A stretch of DNA of 64,000 bases from Leptospira chreensis. Its GTDB lineage: Bacteria > Spirochaetota > Leptospiria > Leptospirales > Leptospiraceae. A program made the translations under genes and the position numbers. The notes under the pieces were generated by a model that was given only the letters and a program-made list of their open reading frames with translations, had not been told where the DNA came from and did no database searches. Positions 38,624 to 47,354 of this stretch are shown here, piece after piece; position 1 is the stretch's first letter; each line of letters starts with the position of its first letter. The stretch covers positions 11,560 to 75,559 of the forward strand of contig NZ_JAFFPS010000006.1 in NCBI RefSeq assembly GCF_016919165.1. The letters run 5' to 3'.

Positions 38624-41600
38624 TTAAGTTCTTTTCTTTAGTTTGTAATAAGCAGAGAAACTAGCAGGGATAAAGATTAAAGACCCAAAGGTTCCAAATC
38701 CTAGTCCCCAAGCCAAAGACAGAGTCATCGGGATGAGTAGAGGATCCGATCCACCAATGGCATAGGCCGTTGGAATCATCCCGGCCATCGTGGTCATGGT
38801 GGTTACTAAAATAGGTCGAAACCGTTCTCCTGATGCTGTGATGAGAGAATCATACAAACCTTCGCCCTTAGCTTGGAATTCTTGGATCGTATCAACTAAC
38901 ACAATGGATGCGTTTACAATCACCCCAGCAAGTCCAATGATACCAATCATAGCAAGAAAACTAAGGGCCTTACCAGAAATCAAAAACCCAAACACCACTC
39001 CCACAAATCCTAAAGGAATCGAAAGAATGATAAGGACTGGTTTTTTGATACTATTGAAGATAATCGCGAGGATAGCAAAAATCCCGAAAAATGCGAGCAC
39101 GCCGGCAACAAGAAGAGAGACCATGGATTTGGCTGTTTCCTCTTGTTCCCCTCGAAACTTAATTTTATAACCGGGATACTTTTTACCAATATTTCCAAAC
39201 TCATCTACAATCTTTCCATTCACAATCGAGGAACTTGTTTTTGCTTCATCTACGTCAGCAAGGACAGTGATCGCCTTTTCATAATCATTATGATACAAAG
39301 CTTCGATCCCTTGTACTGTTGTTTTTGTGGTAACGGCAGTAATCGGTGTTAGGAGACCGAATTTATTTGAAATTTGAATGGAGTCCAAATCTTCTATTCC
39401 ATCTCGGAACCTGTCATCGTTTTGGATTACAATTTTGACTTCGTCTTTACCTTTACGAAAGTTAGATGCTTCGAGTCCTTCCATGGCAGTTCGCACATAA
39501 TAGGCAGTAATTTCGGTATCAATTCCCGTAATAGCAGAAGCCGTATCCTTCACTCGGATTTGAATTTCCTCTCTACCCGGTTTGTAATCGTCATTGATGT
39601 TGATGACTCCCTCTTGTTTTTTGAGGAATCCTTGCATCTCATTTGAGATTTGTTTCAAAACCTTATAATCACGGCCTTCAATCGCCACAGTCACGGCTGC
39701 ACCGATCGGTGGTCCGTTGACAACTAAATCCACCATCACAGAAACCGCACCGGGAAGTTTCTTTAAATCAGGTTCCAACTCACCGAAAATTTCTTGGGCC
39801 GTTCGTTTTCGTTCCGTTTCTGGAACTAAAATGATTTGTGCCATTCCCAATTGTTCTCCAATCCTTGTGAGCGGATCGGTGGGATCTGTTTGTTGGATTC
39901 CGATTTTTAGAATCACACTTTGGACTTCTGATTTAGGAATTCGATCCAGAATTGGTTGAAAGTATTGCAGTTGTTTTGTGGTCTCTTGCGCGGAGAAATC
40001 GGGCGGGAACTCTGCACGTACCATAACATAATCAATCCCTTCCTTCGGGAACAAATTGAAATTCATGAGTCCAACGAGCCCACAGGAAGACAAAAACACA
40101 ATCAATATGGATCCTAGGGCAAGGAAGGGCCGATTGACAACTCTAGTGATAAATCTTGTAAATGCTGCCTTTAGGGATTCAAAACCGTTTTCAAGAAAGG
40201 TACGAAATCGTTCGCGATTTTTAGAACGTTTTTTAACTTCATGTGATGTGAACTGCGCATATCGAACTGGAAGTAATAAAAAGGATTCAAAAAGAGACAA
40301 AGTCAAAGCAACAATTACCATAAATGGAATTTGCCAAATGAATTTACCCATGATTCCAGACATAAAAGCCATTGGTAAAAAAGCTGCCACTGTAGTTAAA
40401 TAAGATCCAATGATGGGAACAAACAACTCACTGGCACCGAGAACCGCAGCTTCTCTAGAATCCATTTTTTTAGATCTATATTTATAGATATTCTCTGAGA
40501 TGATAATACTATTATCGACTAACATCCCAAGTGAGATGATGATCCCAAGCATAGACACTAAGTTAAAGGAAACATCAAAAATAGGAAAGGCAATGGTGGT
40601 TGCAAACAATGTCAGTGGCAAAGAAAGACTTGTCAGCAGTGAATCCTTAAGACTAAAAAAGAGAATTAATACTAAAACAACTAGAAACAAACCTTGTAGG
40701 GAATTGGTGATCACCACATCCAAACGTTTGATGGCACGGGCCCCTTCGTTATTCAGTTCCGTAAATTGGATGTTGGCTGGAATTTGTTTTTTTAATTCGG
40801 CAATTCGTTCTTGGACTGCTTCTACTGTTCGAATGATATCGGCACTATCTTTTTTGATGATCTGAAGGACATAAGCAGGTTCTCCGTTGACAACAGCTAC
40901 AACCCTTTGTCTTTCATAAGTATCTTTTACATTGGCAACTTGTGATAATAAAATAGTATTTCCCGTTTCGTTTGAACGAATGGGGATATTTTTAATATCG
41001 TTAATATCATTAATCTCACCAGTTACACGAATGTCTTGGGTGATGGGCCGTAAAAAAGAACCAGCAGGAACACTAATATTTCGTTTCGAAATGGCGTTGA
41101 TGATATCGGAAAAACCAAGTGTATATTTTTTCTTTAAGTCTGGATCAACACGAATGCGCCATTCTTCTTTTCGTTTTCCAAAAGCATCCACACGAGATAC
41201 TCCCGAAACTTTTCGCATTTCATCTTCAATGAAACGTCCCATTTCTTGTAGTTCCATCTCGTTCATAGCACCATGAATCGCGATCTCTAACACAGGAAAG
41301 TTGGAGCTTTTTTGTTCCGTAACAATGGGACGATCTTTGACTTGTGTTGGTAAATTGGTCACACGATCCACAGCACGACGGATATCATTCACAACACCAT
41401 CAGGGTTACTATGTTCTAAATCGATTTTGATACTGATGTCGGATTCGGAGTTTCGAGAGATAGAACGTACCGAGTCTAAACCCTCCACTTCACGTAACTT
41501 TTCTTCAATGGGAATGGTAACTTTTTTCTCCACATCCACGGGACTGGCACCAGGATACACAGTGAGAACACGTACTTGACGAAAGTTAACCCGAGGGAAA

Positions 41601-41710
41601 GCTTCTCGTTTCATAGAAAGTACAGAGATCATCCCCGCAAGGAATAAAAAAACAAAAACCAAATTGGCAACTAATGGATTGTAGACGAAGTAATGGATAA
41701 TTTTTTTCAT
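38624..41710 (-). CDS. RND-family efflux pump, inner-membrane subunit
   Basis: 1028-residue proton-driven exporter of the HAE/AcrB superfamily. N-terminal helix MKKIIHYFVYNPLVANLVFVF, followed by the porter domain opening FPRVNFRQVRVLTVYPGASP, the first six-helix bundle with GMLVDNSIIISENIYKYRS in helix 4 (the proton-relay Asp kept, its neighbour Asn, as in many RND branches), a second porter half and a final bundle with GFGTFGSLIFIPAS. No membrane-fusion or TolC-like gene is adjacent on either side, so partners must be encoded elsewhere. Substrate cannot be inferred. Confidence 0.95.
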   Translation of the reverse strand: MKKIIHYFVYNPLVANLVFVFLFLAGMISVLSMKREAFPRVNFRQVRVLTVYPGASPVDVEKKVTIPIEEKLREVEGLDSVRSISRNSESDISIKIDLEHSNPDGVVNDIRRAVDRVTNLPTQVKDRPIVTEQKSSNFPVLEIAIHGAMNEMELQEMGRFIEDEMRKVSGVSRVDAFGKRKEEWRIRVDPDLKKKYTLGFSDIINAISKRNISVPAGSFLRPITQDIRVTGEINDINDIKNIPIRSNETGNTILLSQVANVKDTYERQRVVAVVNGEPAYVLQIIKKDSADIIRTVEAVQERIAELKKQIPANIQFTELNNEGARAIKRLDVVITNSLQGLFLVVLVLILFFSLKDSLLTSLSLPLTLFATTIAFPIFDVSFNLVSMLGIIISLGMLVDNSIIISENIYKYRSKKMDSREAAVLGASELFVPIIGSYLTTVAAFLPMAFMSGIMGKFIWQIPFMVIVALTLSLFESFLLLPVRYAQFTSHEVKKRSKNRERFRTFLENGFESLKAAFTRFITRVVNRPFLALGSILIVFLSSCGLVGLMNFNLFPKEGIDYVMVRAEFPPDFSAQETTKQLQYFQPILDRIPKSEVQSVILKIGIQQTDPTDPLTRIGEQLGMAQIILVPETERKRTAQEIFGELEPDLKKLPGAVSVMVDLVVNGPPIGAAVTVAIEGRDYKVLKQISNEMQGFLKKQEGVININDDYKPGREEIQIRVKDTASAITGIDTEITAYYVRTAMEGLEASNFRKGKDEVKIVIQNDDRFRDGIEDLDSIQISNKFGLLTPITAVTTKTTVQGIEALYHNDYEKAITVLADVDEAKTSSSIVNGKIVDEFGNIGKKYPGYKIKFRGEQEETAKSMVSLLVAGVLAFFGIFAILAIIFNSIKKPVLIILSIPLGFVGVVFGFLISGKALSFLAMIGIIGLAGVIVNASIVLVDTIQEFQAKGEGLYDSLITASGERFRPILVTTMTTMAGMIPTAYAIGGSDPLLIPMTLSLAWGLGFGTFGSLIFIPASFSAYYKLKKRT

Positions 41711-41773
41711 AAATATAATTCGATTAGAATCAACCTAAAAATGTTGAATGTTCGGTCAAGGTGAAATAGAAAT

Positions 41774-42448
41774 TTATTGACTTTGTTTTTCTGATTCGCG
41801 TTCTTTTAATACTGTCTCTATCACTTCTACAAAAACAGAAGGATCTTGTGCTCCACTGACAGCATATTTTCCACCTACAATAAAGTAAGGAACGCCGCTA
41901 ATTCCATTTTGATGGTAATAAAGAATTTCTTGGCGGATATTTTCTTTAAGTTCTGGATCTGCATATATGGAATCAAACTTTGTACGATCTTTATAAATAG
42001 GTTCTGCTACTTTCCAAACAACTTCCTTATCCGTAAGATCTTTTCCTTCGGTAAAGTTGGCAGCAAAGAATAAATCAACTAACTTAGCTTGTTCATCTAA
42101 GGTAGAAAGTCCAGCAACGAGAGCATGGAGTACAAGTGTGTTGGTAGCTTTTGGGATCGCATCAAATTGAAAAGAAATTCCTATCCCTTTTCCAATTTCT
42201 GTAAGACGTTGCCAAGCACCATCCAACCGGTCCAAACTTCCAAATTTTTGTGTTAGGTGTTCTTTGTAATCAATTCCTGATTCTGGAATTTCCGGAGACA
42301 ATTGGAAAGGCCTCCATCGAACCTGAGGATCGATTTTATCTCCGACTGTTTGGAGAGCCAACTCCAGTTTCTTTTTCCCTACATAACACCAAGGGCAAGC
42401 TACATCAGACACGATATCAATGGAAAAAGGTTCAGAGTTGGTTGACAT
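41774..42448 (-). CDS. DsbA-family oxidoreductase (FrnE-like)
   Basis: 224 residues, thioredoxin fold with helical insertion. Active site DVACPWCYVGKKK (CPWC, Cys18 and Cys21) near the N-terminus and NGISGVPYFIVGGKYAVSGAQ with the cis-Pro near the C-terminus are the FrnE/2-hydroxychromene-2-carboxylate isomerase hallmarks. No signal peptide, so cytoplasmic, likely a disulfide isomerase or polyketide-related oxidoreductase. The RND gene follows 63 bp downstream on the same strand; divergent from the nitroreductase gene. Confidence 0.92.
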   Translation of the reverse strand: MSTNSEPFSIDIVSDVACPWCYVGKKKLELALQTVGDKIDPQVRWRPFQLSPEIPESGIDYKEHLTQKFGSLDRLDGAWQRLTEIGKGIGISFQFDAIPKATNTLVLHALVAGLSTLDEQAKLVDLFFAANFTEGKDLTDKEVVWKVAEPIYKDRTKFDSIYADPELKENIRQEILYYHQNGISGVPYFIVGGKYAVSGAQDPSVFVEVIETVLKERESEKQSQ

Positions 42449-42500
42449 TTTAGATTAGACTCCTATCCAATTGAGGTCTAGAACCATAAAAGGGAAAATA

Positions 42501-43685
42501 ATGAAGCTCACAAGAAAAAGATTTTTATGGAACAGTTTTGCCTCCGGTGCCTTGGTGTCCCTCTCTACATTACAAACCAATTTGTACGCCTATACCGCCG
42601 AGGATTCCCAGAACCATAGAAAAGACCCCCTGGGGTATGCGGAGTCTTTAGGATTCTCCAAACCCTTGGACCAGATCCTCATCACCGCCCTCCTGGCCCC
42701 CAATTCCCACAATTCACAGCCCTGGAAAATTAAGAGGGTTTCCGATTCGGAATTTTTACTTTTTGGTGACTCTGAAAAACAACTTCCGGAAATCGATTCG
42801 CGGAACCGCCAATTCTTTCATACCCAAGGGGCTTTTTTAGAGTTAGCTCATCTAACGGCCGATAAACTTATGTTTGATACCAAAATCACTTACTTTCCCA
42901 AAGGAAAACCAAGTCCCAAAACGTTTCACTTGAACCCAGTGGCGAAATTCGAAATTTTCCCCAAAACAAAATGTGTTCATGACTTTTTATTTGCCGGAGT
43001 TCCCAACCGCCGTATGAACCGCGCTGTTTATTCTGGAGACATTCTGACAAAAGAAGAAATTGAAGATTTAAAAATGTTAACTGGCCCAATCCGACACCAG
43101 TTACTCTTCATCAATGATCCAAAAAAATTAGAATCCATCCTTCCTATCCTTGATTCTGCTTTTGCCATGGAAACCAATCGTACATCCTCCAATGAACTCA
43201 ATCGAAAGTGGTTTCGTGTTTCCAAAGAAGATATCTACAACAAACGAGATGGACTCACACTCGAGGGAAATGGACTTTCAGGAATCAAACTTTGGTTTGC
43301 AAAAACATTCTTTGTAGATCTATCCAAAGAGGCTTGGCATTCCGAATCCTCCAAAGAAGCAGGAATCCAAATGTTCCAAAACCAAGTGTATTCTTCCAAA
43401 GCTTTGGTATTCTTTATTACAGAAGGATCTGATGAGGAACGGACTTGGATCGAAACAGGAAGGGATTTTATGCGACTCACTTTGGCGTGCGCTGTGCGTA
43501 ACATTGCCTTTCATACCATGAACCAATCGGTGGAAGACTATCCAGAAAGTAGAGCCTTCACCGAACCATTAAAAACTTTACTGGGTTTGAAACCAAAAGA
43601 ACAAATCCAATTGATTGCACGGATGGGAAGGAGCTCTTACGATTATGATTCTCCGAGACGTGAGATCCAAAGTTTTTTGATTTAA
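42501..43685 (+). CDS. Acg-like nitroreductase-fold protein
   Basis: 394 residues from ATG 42501. N-terminus TRKRFLWNSFASGALVSL resembles a twin-arginine signal but has RK instead of RR, so export is uncertain. The flavin-binding core shows ITALLAPNSHNSQPWKI, the mark of the Acg/nitroreductase family, plus a second half with RDFMRLTLACAVRNIAFHTMNQ and GLKPKEQIQLIARMG. Members of this family bind FMN but some only sequester it. Enzymatic role here unknown. Faces the DsbA-like gene. Confidence 0.85.
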   Translation: MKLTRKRFLWNSFASGALVSLSTLQTNLYAYTAEDSQNHRKDPLGYAESLGFSKPLDQILITALLAPNSHNSQPWKIKRVSDSEFLLFGDSEKQLPEIDSRNRQFFHTQGAFLELAHLTADKLMFDTKITYFPKGKPSPKTFHLNPVAKFEIFPKTKCVHDFLFAGVPNRRMNRAVYSGDILTKEEIEDLKMLTGPIRHQLLFINDPKKLESILPILDSAFAMETNRTSSNELNRKWFRVSKEDIYNKRDGLTLEGNGLSGIKLWFAKTFFVDLSKEAWHSESSKEAGIQMFQNQVYSSKALVFFITEGSDEERTWIETGRDFMRLTLACAVRNIAFHTMNQSVEDYPESRAFTEPLKTLLGLKPKEQIQLIARMGRSSYDYDSPRREIQSFLI

Positions 43686-43719
43686 AAAATCGAATCAATA
43701 TTTCTGAATCAGAAACAAA

Positions 43720-44646
43720 CTAAAATTTTGGAAGTTTTCCAAGCACATACCAAACCACGACCAAAAATTGGAAGAAGGCTGTGACAAGTAAGATGCTATA
43801 AGGTTTGGCATTCACTGCTTTTAGGGAACCAATCCTTGCGCCAAAGATCCCACCAAAACTTCCGACAAGTGCGAGCTCCAAATGTAACTTTCCTTGCATA
43901 AAAAATAATACACTTGTTCCAAAGGAAGTGAGAAAAATTCCGAGAAACGATGTGGCGACTGCTTCAACAGGACTCATGCGAAAGTAATACACAAATAGGG
44001 GAACGGCAAGAAATCCCCCACCAATCCCAAATAGGGAAGAAAACAAACCAAAGAAAATTCCAGTAACTAGAACAATGAAAACTGATTTGGGTGAATAGGA
44101 AAATGATTCCGCATGGTTCTCGTTAGTCGCCGTTGGATTTGGATTCAAATTTTGCGACTGCACTTCCAGAGATTGGTAGTATTTCCTTCTTCTCTTTAAA
44201 GCTATGATCAAATTATAAATCGCAAGGATTCCTAGAAAAATAGTAAACACGATCAGATAAATGAATTCTGATAATGGAATCCCATAATACAACTGTTTAC
44301 CGAGTTCTGTATCTTCAAACCTACCAAACTTATAGGCAGTGTACTGGGCCGCAGGAATCGAAGTAACTAATAAAAGGAATCCCTGTTTCCAACGGATTTT
44401 ATTGTTTTTGTGATACACAAAAAGACCAGAAAGAGAAGAGACCGGCATCTGCGCTAAGGAAACAGCGACCGCTTGGACTGCGGTAAGGTGGAAGAAACTA
44501 TGGAAGAAGGGAGTATAAATAAACCCTCCCCCCAAACCTAAAAAAGAGGCTAAATACCCAACAAAGAATCCAACTCCAAAAACTACGATAATTCCGGGCC
44601 AAAATCCCCAGATAAAATCATGATAAATTTGAAAGTTGAAATCCAA
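43720..44646 (-). CDS. TauE/SafE-family membrane exporter
   Basis: 308 residues with about eight hydrophobic helices in two related halves, each opening with the family glycine motif (SFLGLGGGFIYTPFF and SLFGIGGGFLAVPLFVYYF) followed by PVEAVATS or AVQAVAVS. This internal duplication is typical of TauE/SafE (DUF81) transporters of sulfite or organosulfonates; substrate is not certain. A polar central loop (about 145-180) carries Asn/Glu-rich sequence. It follows the lipoprotein gene by 5 bp, so it is probably in the same transcript. Confidence 0.92.
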   Translation of the reverse strand: MDFNFQIYHDFIWGFWPGIIVVFGVGFFVGYLASFLGLGGGFIYTPFFHSFFHLTAVQAVAVSLAQMPVSSLSGLFVYHKNNKIRWKQGFLLLVTSIPAAQYTAYKFGRFEDTELGKQLYYGIPLSEFIYLIVFTIFLGILAIYNLIIALKRRRKYYQSLEVQSQNLNPNPTATNENHAESFSYSPKSVFIVLVTGIFFGLFSSLFGIGGGFLAVPLFVYYFRMSPVEAVATSFLGIFLTSFGTSVLFFMQGKLHLELALVGSFGGIFGARIGSLKAVNAKPYSILLVTAFFQFLVVVWYVLGKLPKF

Positions 44647-44651
44647 TGGTT

Positions 44652-45224
44652 TTAGAAATGATCCTTAGCATCCTCAAAGAACTTCAGTGTCGTTCTTTCG
44701 AACACTTCTCGTTCTGTCGCTGTTTCAAAGTTGTACCAAGAAATAGGAATGAACAAAATCCACTGCGCATAATTTCTAAAGATATGGTAGTCATAAGTTC
44801 CCACCTTCTTTCCATCTTTATAGAGAAGGTATTGAACATCATATCCATCTTGTGTGGACCAAGCAGGTAGGAAGGTTGCAGTAAGAGTCGAAATTCCAAG
44901 AAAGACTGTCGCTTCCGGAGAAGGGGAACGGTAATTTACTTTTACATTTACCAAATATCCAGTCTTCGGAACATCCACACCTTCCACTGTATTTTTAAAA
45001 CGAGTTTTGTTTTGAAAATAATTCTTAAGAGCTTCCCTTCCCCCTAAATTCACTTGGGGAAATGTAGGGAGTACATAAACAAAGTTAGCATCGTTTGTTT
45101 TTTCTTCGGAAGGAAGAGGAAGGATTTTGGGGTGATCCTTATAACTGATCAAACAATTGGTAAAAATGAAAAGTGAAACTATTACAACTGCAATAGGGGA
45201 TACTTTAGTTTTGGCTATGGTCAT
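44652..45224 (-). CDS. lipoprotein of unknown function
   Basis: 190 residues. ATG 45224 is chosen because AGGAAGG lies just upstream; an ATG 18 bp earlier has no such site. The signal peptide ends in lipobox FTNC followed by LISYKDHP. The mature part is mainly beta and aromatic (TGYLVNVKVNYRSP, VGTYDYHIFRNYAQWILFIP). No family recognised. It overlaps the upstream 146-residue gene by 20 bp and precedes the TauE/SafE gene, forming a three-gene unit. Confidence 0.75.
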   Translation of the reverse strand: MTIAKTKVSPIAVVIVSLFIFTNCLISYKDHPKILPLPSEEKTNDANFVYVLPTFPQVNLGGREALKNYFQNKTRFKNTVEGVDVPKTGYLVNVKVNYRSPSPEATVFLGISTLTATFLPAWSTQDGYDVQYLLYKDGKKVGTYDYHIFRNYAQWILFIPISWYNFETATEREVFERTTLKFFEDAKDHF

Positions 45225-45645
45225 GCAAACCTTCCTCGTCATGTCTTCTTTCTAATTCTTCGTACAATTCTTCTTGGTCTTCTGAAAAAAATAATTCAAA
45301 TCCAATGCGTAAACAAACAGGATCATCTTCAATCGAAACATTACTAGGTAAAATTAAATTCATTACGTAGAATGTATTGGATTCTGATTCTTCTAAAAAG
45401 ACTTCTGTAGCATCCCACTCATCAAACTCTTCCACGTCAGGTTTACGAAATTCTTTTAAAATTTCATCAAAGGCTTCAGTGATGTAGTTAAATTCGCCAG
45501 ATTCACTATCGATGATGAATTGAATGTGGTGGCAACCAGGCCCCTCTTCCTCTAAGGGACTGAGGACAAGACTACCGCAAGCTGGGCAATGGATGACGGG
45601 ATCGATGGCTCCGCTCGGCCAATTGATATTGATGGTTTCGATCAT
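45205..45645 (-). CDS. small acidic protein with CxxC zinc-ribbon-like motif
   Basis: 146 residues, strongly acidic. Near the N-terminus IHCPACGSLVLSP and GPGCHHIQF give a C-x-x-C ... C-H pattern that could bind one zinc. The rest is acidic and hydrophobic mixed (EEFDEWDATEVFLEESES) and ends in HDEEGLHDHSQN. No signal peptide. Function unknown; not matched to a family I know. First gene of the unit with the lipoprotein and TauE/SafE genes. Confidence 0.7.
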   Translation of the reverse strand: MIETININWPSGAIDPVIHCPACGSLVLSPLEEEGPGCHHIQFIIDSESGEFNYITEAFDEILKEFRKPDVEEFDEWDATEVFLEESESNTFYVMNLILPSNVSIEDDPVCLRIGFELFFSEDQEELYEELERRHDEEGLHDHSQN

Positions 45646-45798
45646 AGGTTACAAACCTCAACTCCCCATCATAACGAATCTCATTCTTAGGGAAACCGGA
45701 ATTTCCCTTTCTTTTCCAAAAAACATTTCAAAACTTTATTAGAAAATTTGAGATAAAATTTGCCTTAAATCTGGGGTTCCATTTCCATCAAAAAACAA

Positions 45799-46212
45799 AT
45801 GGGGATCACAACCGAATACCAATCTGCCTTTGCATCCAGCTTCCAAGAATTTTTTGGAAATGCTAAGGATATAGGTTGGGAACTTTATCATTTGAGTTCA
45901 GAACCAGAAAACGATTTTCCAACTTGGCTCACCTTCACCATTAGAAATCCGTTAGGTGGCAGGGCATTGGTATTTCGTTACCATCGCTTAGAGAATAAAT
46001 TTTATGCTCATCTCAAAGTCCAAGTCATTCCCGGAGAAGAAAATTGGAGTCTTGACCAATTGTTTCATAAAAAAGGATACACCGACCTTGATGCCGATGA
46101 TATCCTTTCTTCTGGAGGAGAGTGGTTATTCCATTCCTTGGCACGCCACTACTTTGGAATCATTATTTCTTTTTGTCCTAGGATCTTAGAACCCGATTAC
46201 TTTTTAGACTGA
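45799..46212 (+). CDS. conserved-looking protein of unknown function
   Basis: 137 residues, no signal peptide or membrane helix. Mixed alpha/beta sequence rich in aromatics (FFGNAKDIGWELYHLSS, HSLARHYFGIIISFCPRILEPDYF). No motif recognised. The start ATG follows an AT-rich leader; a weak hairpin GGGAAA/TTTCCC lies about 90 bp upstream. It converges with the YihY gene, with a 16-bp overlap of the 3' ends. Confidence 0.65.
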   Translation: MGITTEYQSAFASSFQEFFGNAKDIGWELYHLSSEPENDFPTWLTFTIRNPLGGRALVFRYHRLENKFYAHLKVQVIPGEENWSLDQLFHKKGYTDLDADDILSSGGEWLFHSLARHYFGIIISFCPRILEPDYFLD

Positions 46213-47033
46213 GGTTTTTTGTTTCGATCATCCGCAAGGACTTGGTTCCATAAAAATCCCCAAATAAAAAATGTAGAGTTGATATAGGTGTACAACATTA
46301 GCACTACCATTTTGGAAATCAAATCATAGGCTAAGGAATAATTCACTCCTACGTTTTTCATTTTGAGATAGCCTTGGAATCCAAAACTCATTCCAAGAAC
46401 GAGTAGTGACGCAAAAATCGCACCCGGTAAATTTTCTTTTAAAGTCGTTTTTGCTTTGGTAATATAAGCATAATAGAATGTAAACAAACCAATGCTATAT
46501 GGCAAAATGATCAGCGATACCGATAAATAAGGATTGTATCTGAAAAACCCAAATCGAAACTTTTGAAACAAAAATCGTTCCGCGGCAACCATTCCAAATG
46601 TCAGATAAAAATACAAAACAAGCAGTAGTAGAGAGATCACTAACAATCGAAAGTTGATCCACTGGGATGCAATAAAACCCACCTTAGTTTCATCCCGAGA
46701 GATAAACCGAAGTGCTTTGGAGATAGTTCCAAAGATAGTCAAACTAGAAAAAAACGAAATGGCAATGCTAAGAGCAATCACATTATAACTTTTAACCTTC
46801 GTTAGATTTTCCACACTTTTGTCTATGGGTTGAAAAATGGGTGCCGGTAGAAATTTACCGATTTGGTCCGTCATCAAATTGATGGTTCTTGGATCTTGCA
46901 AAAGCCCAAGGAGAGTCACAAAGACAACCAGAAGCGGGAATAAGGTCAAAAGGAAGGTAAACGAAAGTTCCGAAGCTAGGCCATGGACATCGTACAAGTA
47001 CACTTCACTAAAAAATCGTCGGAGGCGTTTCAT
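46197..47033 (-). CDS. YihY/UPF0761-family membrane protein
   Basis: 278 residues, six hydrophobic helices. Starts RRFFSEVYLYDVHGLASELSFTFLLTLFPLLVVFVTLLG, where A-x-x-L-S-F-x-x-L-x-x-L-x-P is the family pattern. Members were once called ribonuclease BN, wrongly; the role is probably an envelope transporter or lipid-related protein. C-terminus basic (ADDRNKKPQSKK). Confidence 0.88.
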   Translation of the reverse strand: MKRLRRFFSEVYLYDVHGLASELSFTFLLTLFPLLVVFVTLLGLLQDPRTINLMTDQIGKFLPAPIFQPIDKSVENLTKVKSYNVIALSIAISFFSSLTIFGTISKALRFISRDETKVGFIASQWINFRLLVISLLLLVLYFYLTFGMVAAERFLFQKFRFGFFRYNPYLSVSLIILPYSIGLFTFYYAYITKAKTTLKENLPGAIFASLLVLGMSFGFQGYLKMKNVGVNYSLAYDLISKMVVLMLYTYINSTFFIWGFLWNQVLADDRNKKPQSKK

Positions 47034-47143
47034 GCGGTCAGTTTGGAACTTGTCTGTATTTTTGTCTTATTTTTCTTGCAGTCTCCAATCTTACGGAAAC
47101 CCTGGAAGAATCTCAGTGACGTACCTAAAAGGGGAAAACTTCC

Positions 47144-47305
47144 ATGTCAGAAGAAAAAGAAAATAAGAACAAAAAAATCGCGAAGATGACGGTCGAAGAA
47201 ATTGACGCGGCCATTAAAAAGTCTGTCGAAACCATGAACGGCGAATCAAGCCTTTATGTGAAACACCTTCGCGAAAGAAAGGCGGAACTTCTAGCCAAGA
47301 AATAA
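47144..47305 (+). CDS. 53-residue charged protein or leader peptide
   Basis: ATG 47144 has AGGGG eleven bases upstream and the frame runs 53 codons to TAA. The peptide is very hydrophilic and helical (KIAKMTVEEIDAAIKKSVE, VKHLRERKAELLAKK), with balanced charge and good codon use, so it is likely made. An intrinsic terminator follows 20 bp after the stop, then the ABC-F start. It could be a stand-alone small protein or the leader ORF of an attenuator controlling the ABC-F gene. Confidence 0.65.
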   Translation: MSEEKENKNKKIAKMTVEEIDAAIKKSVETMNGESSLYVKHLRERKAELLAKK

Positions 47306-47325
47306 GGTTAGTTCCTCCTAAATTC

Positions 47326-47346
47326 CCCGCCGAACCGGCGGGTTTT
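47326..47346 (+). terminator. GC-rich terminator in front of the ABC-F gene
   Basis: CCCGCCG-AAC-CGGCGGG (47326-47342), a perfect 7-bp GC stem, followed by TTTT (47343-47346). It ends 8 bp before the TTG start of the ABC-F gene. Confidence 0.8.
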
Positions 47347-47354
47347 CACACCCC

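Noticed and set aside
38624..41710. VDN instead of VDD in helix 4 of the RND pump as a loss of function
   Set aside because: Many RND branches naturally carry VDN; one Asp is kept, so it is not evidence of inactivity.
43690..43720. Hairpin TTTCTGA/TCAGAAA after the nitroreductase gene
   Set aside because: The loop would be a single base and there is no T run.
45690..45712. GGGAAA-CCGGAA-TTTCCC hairpin as a terminator
   Set aside because: The stem is only 6 bp and the T run is interrupted; no gene ends just upstream on the plus strand.
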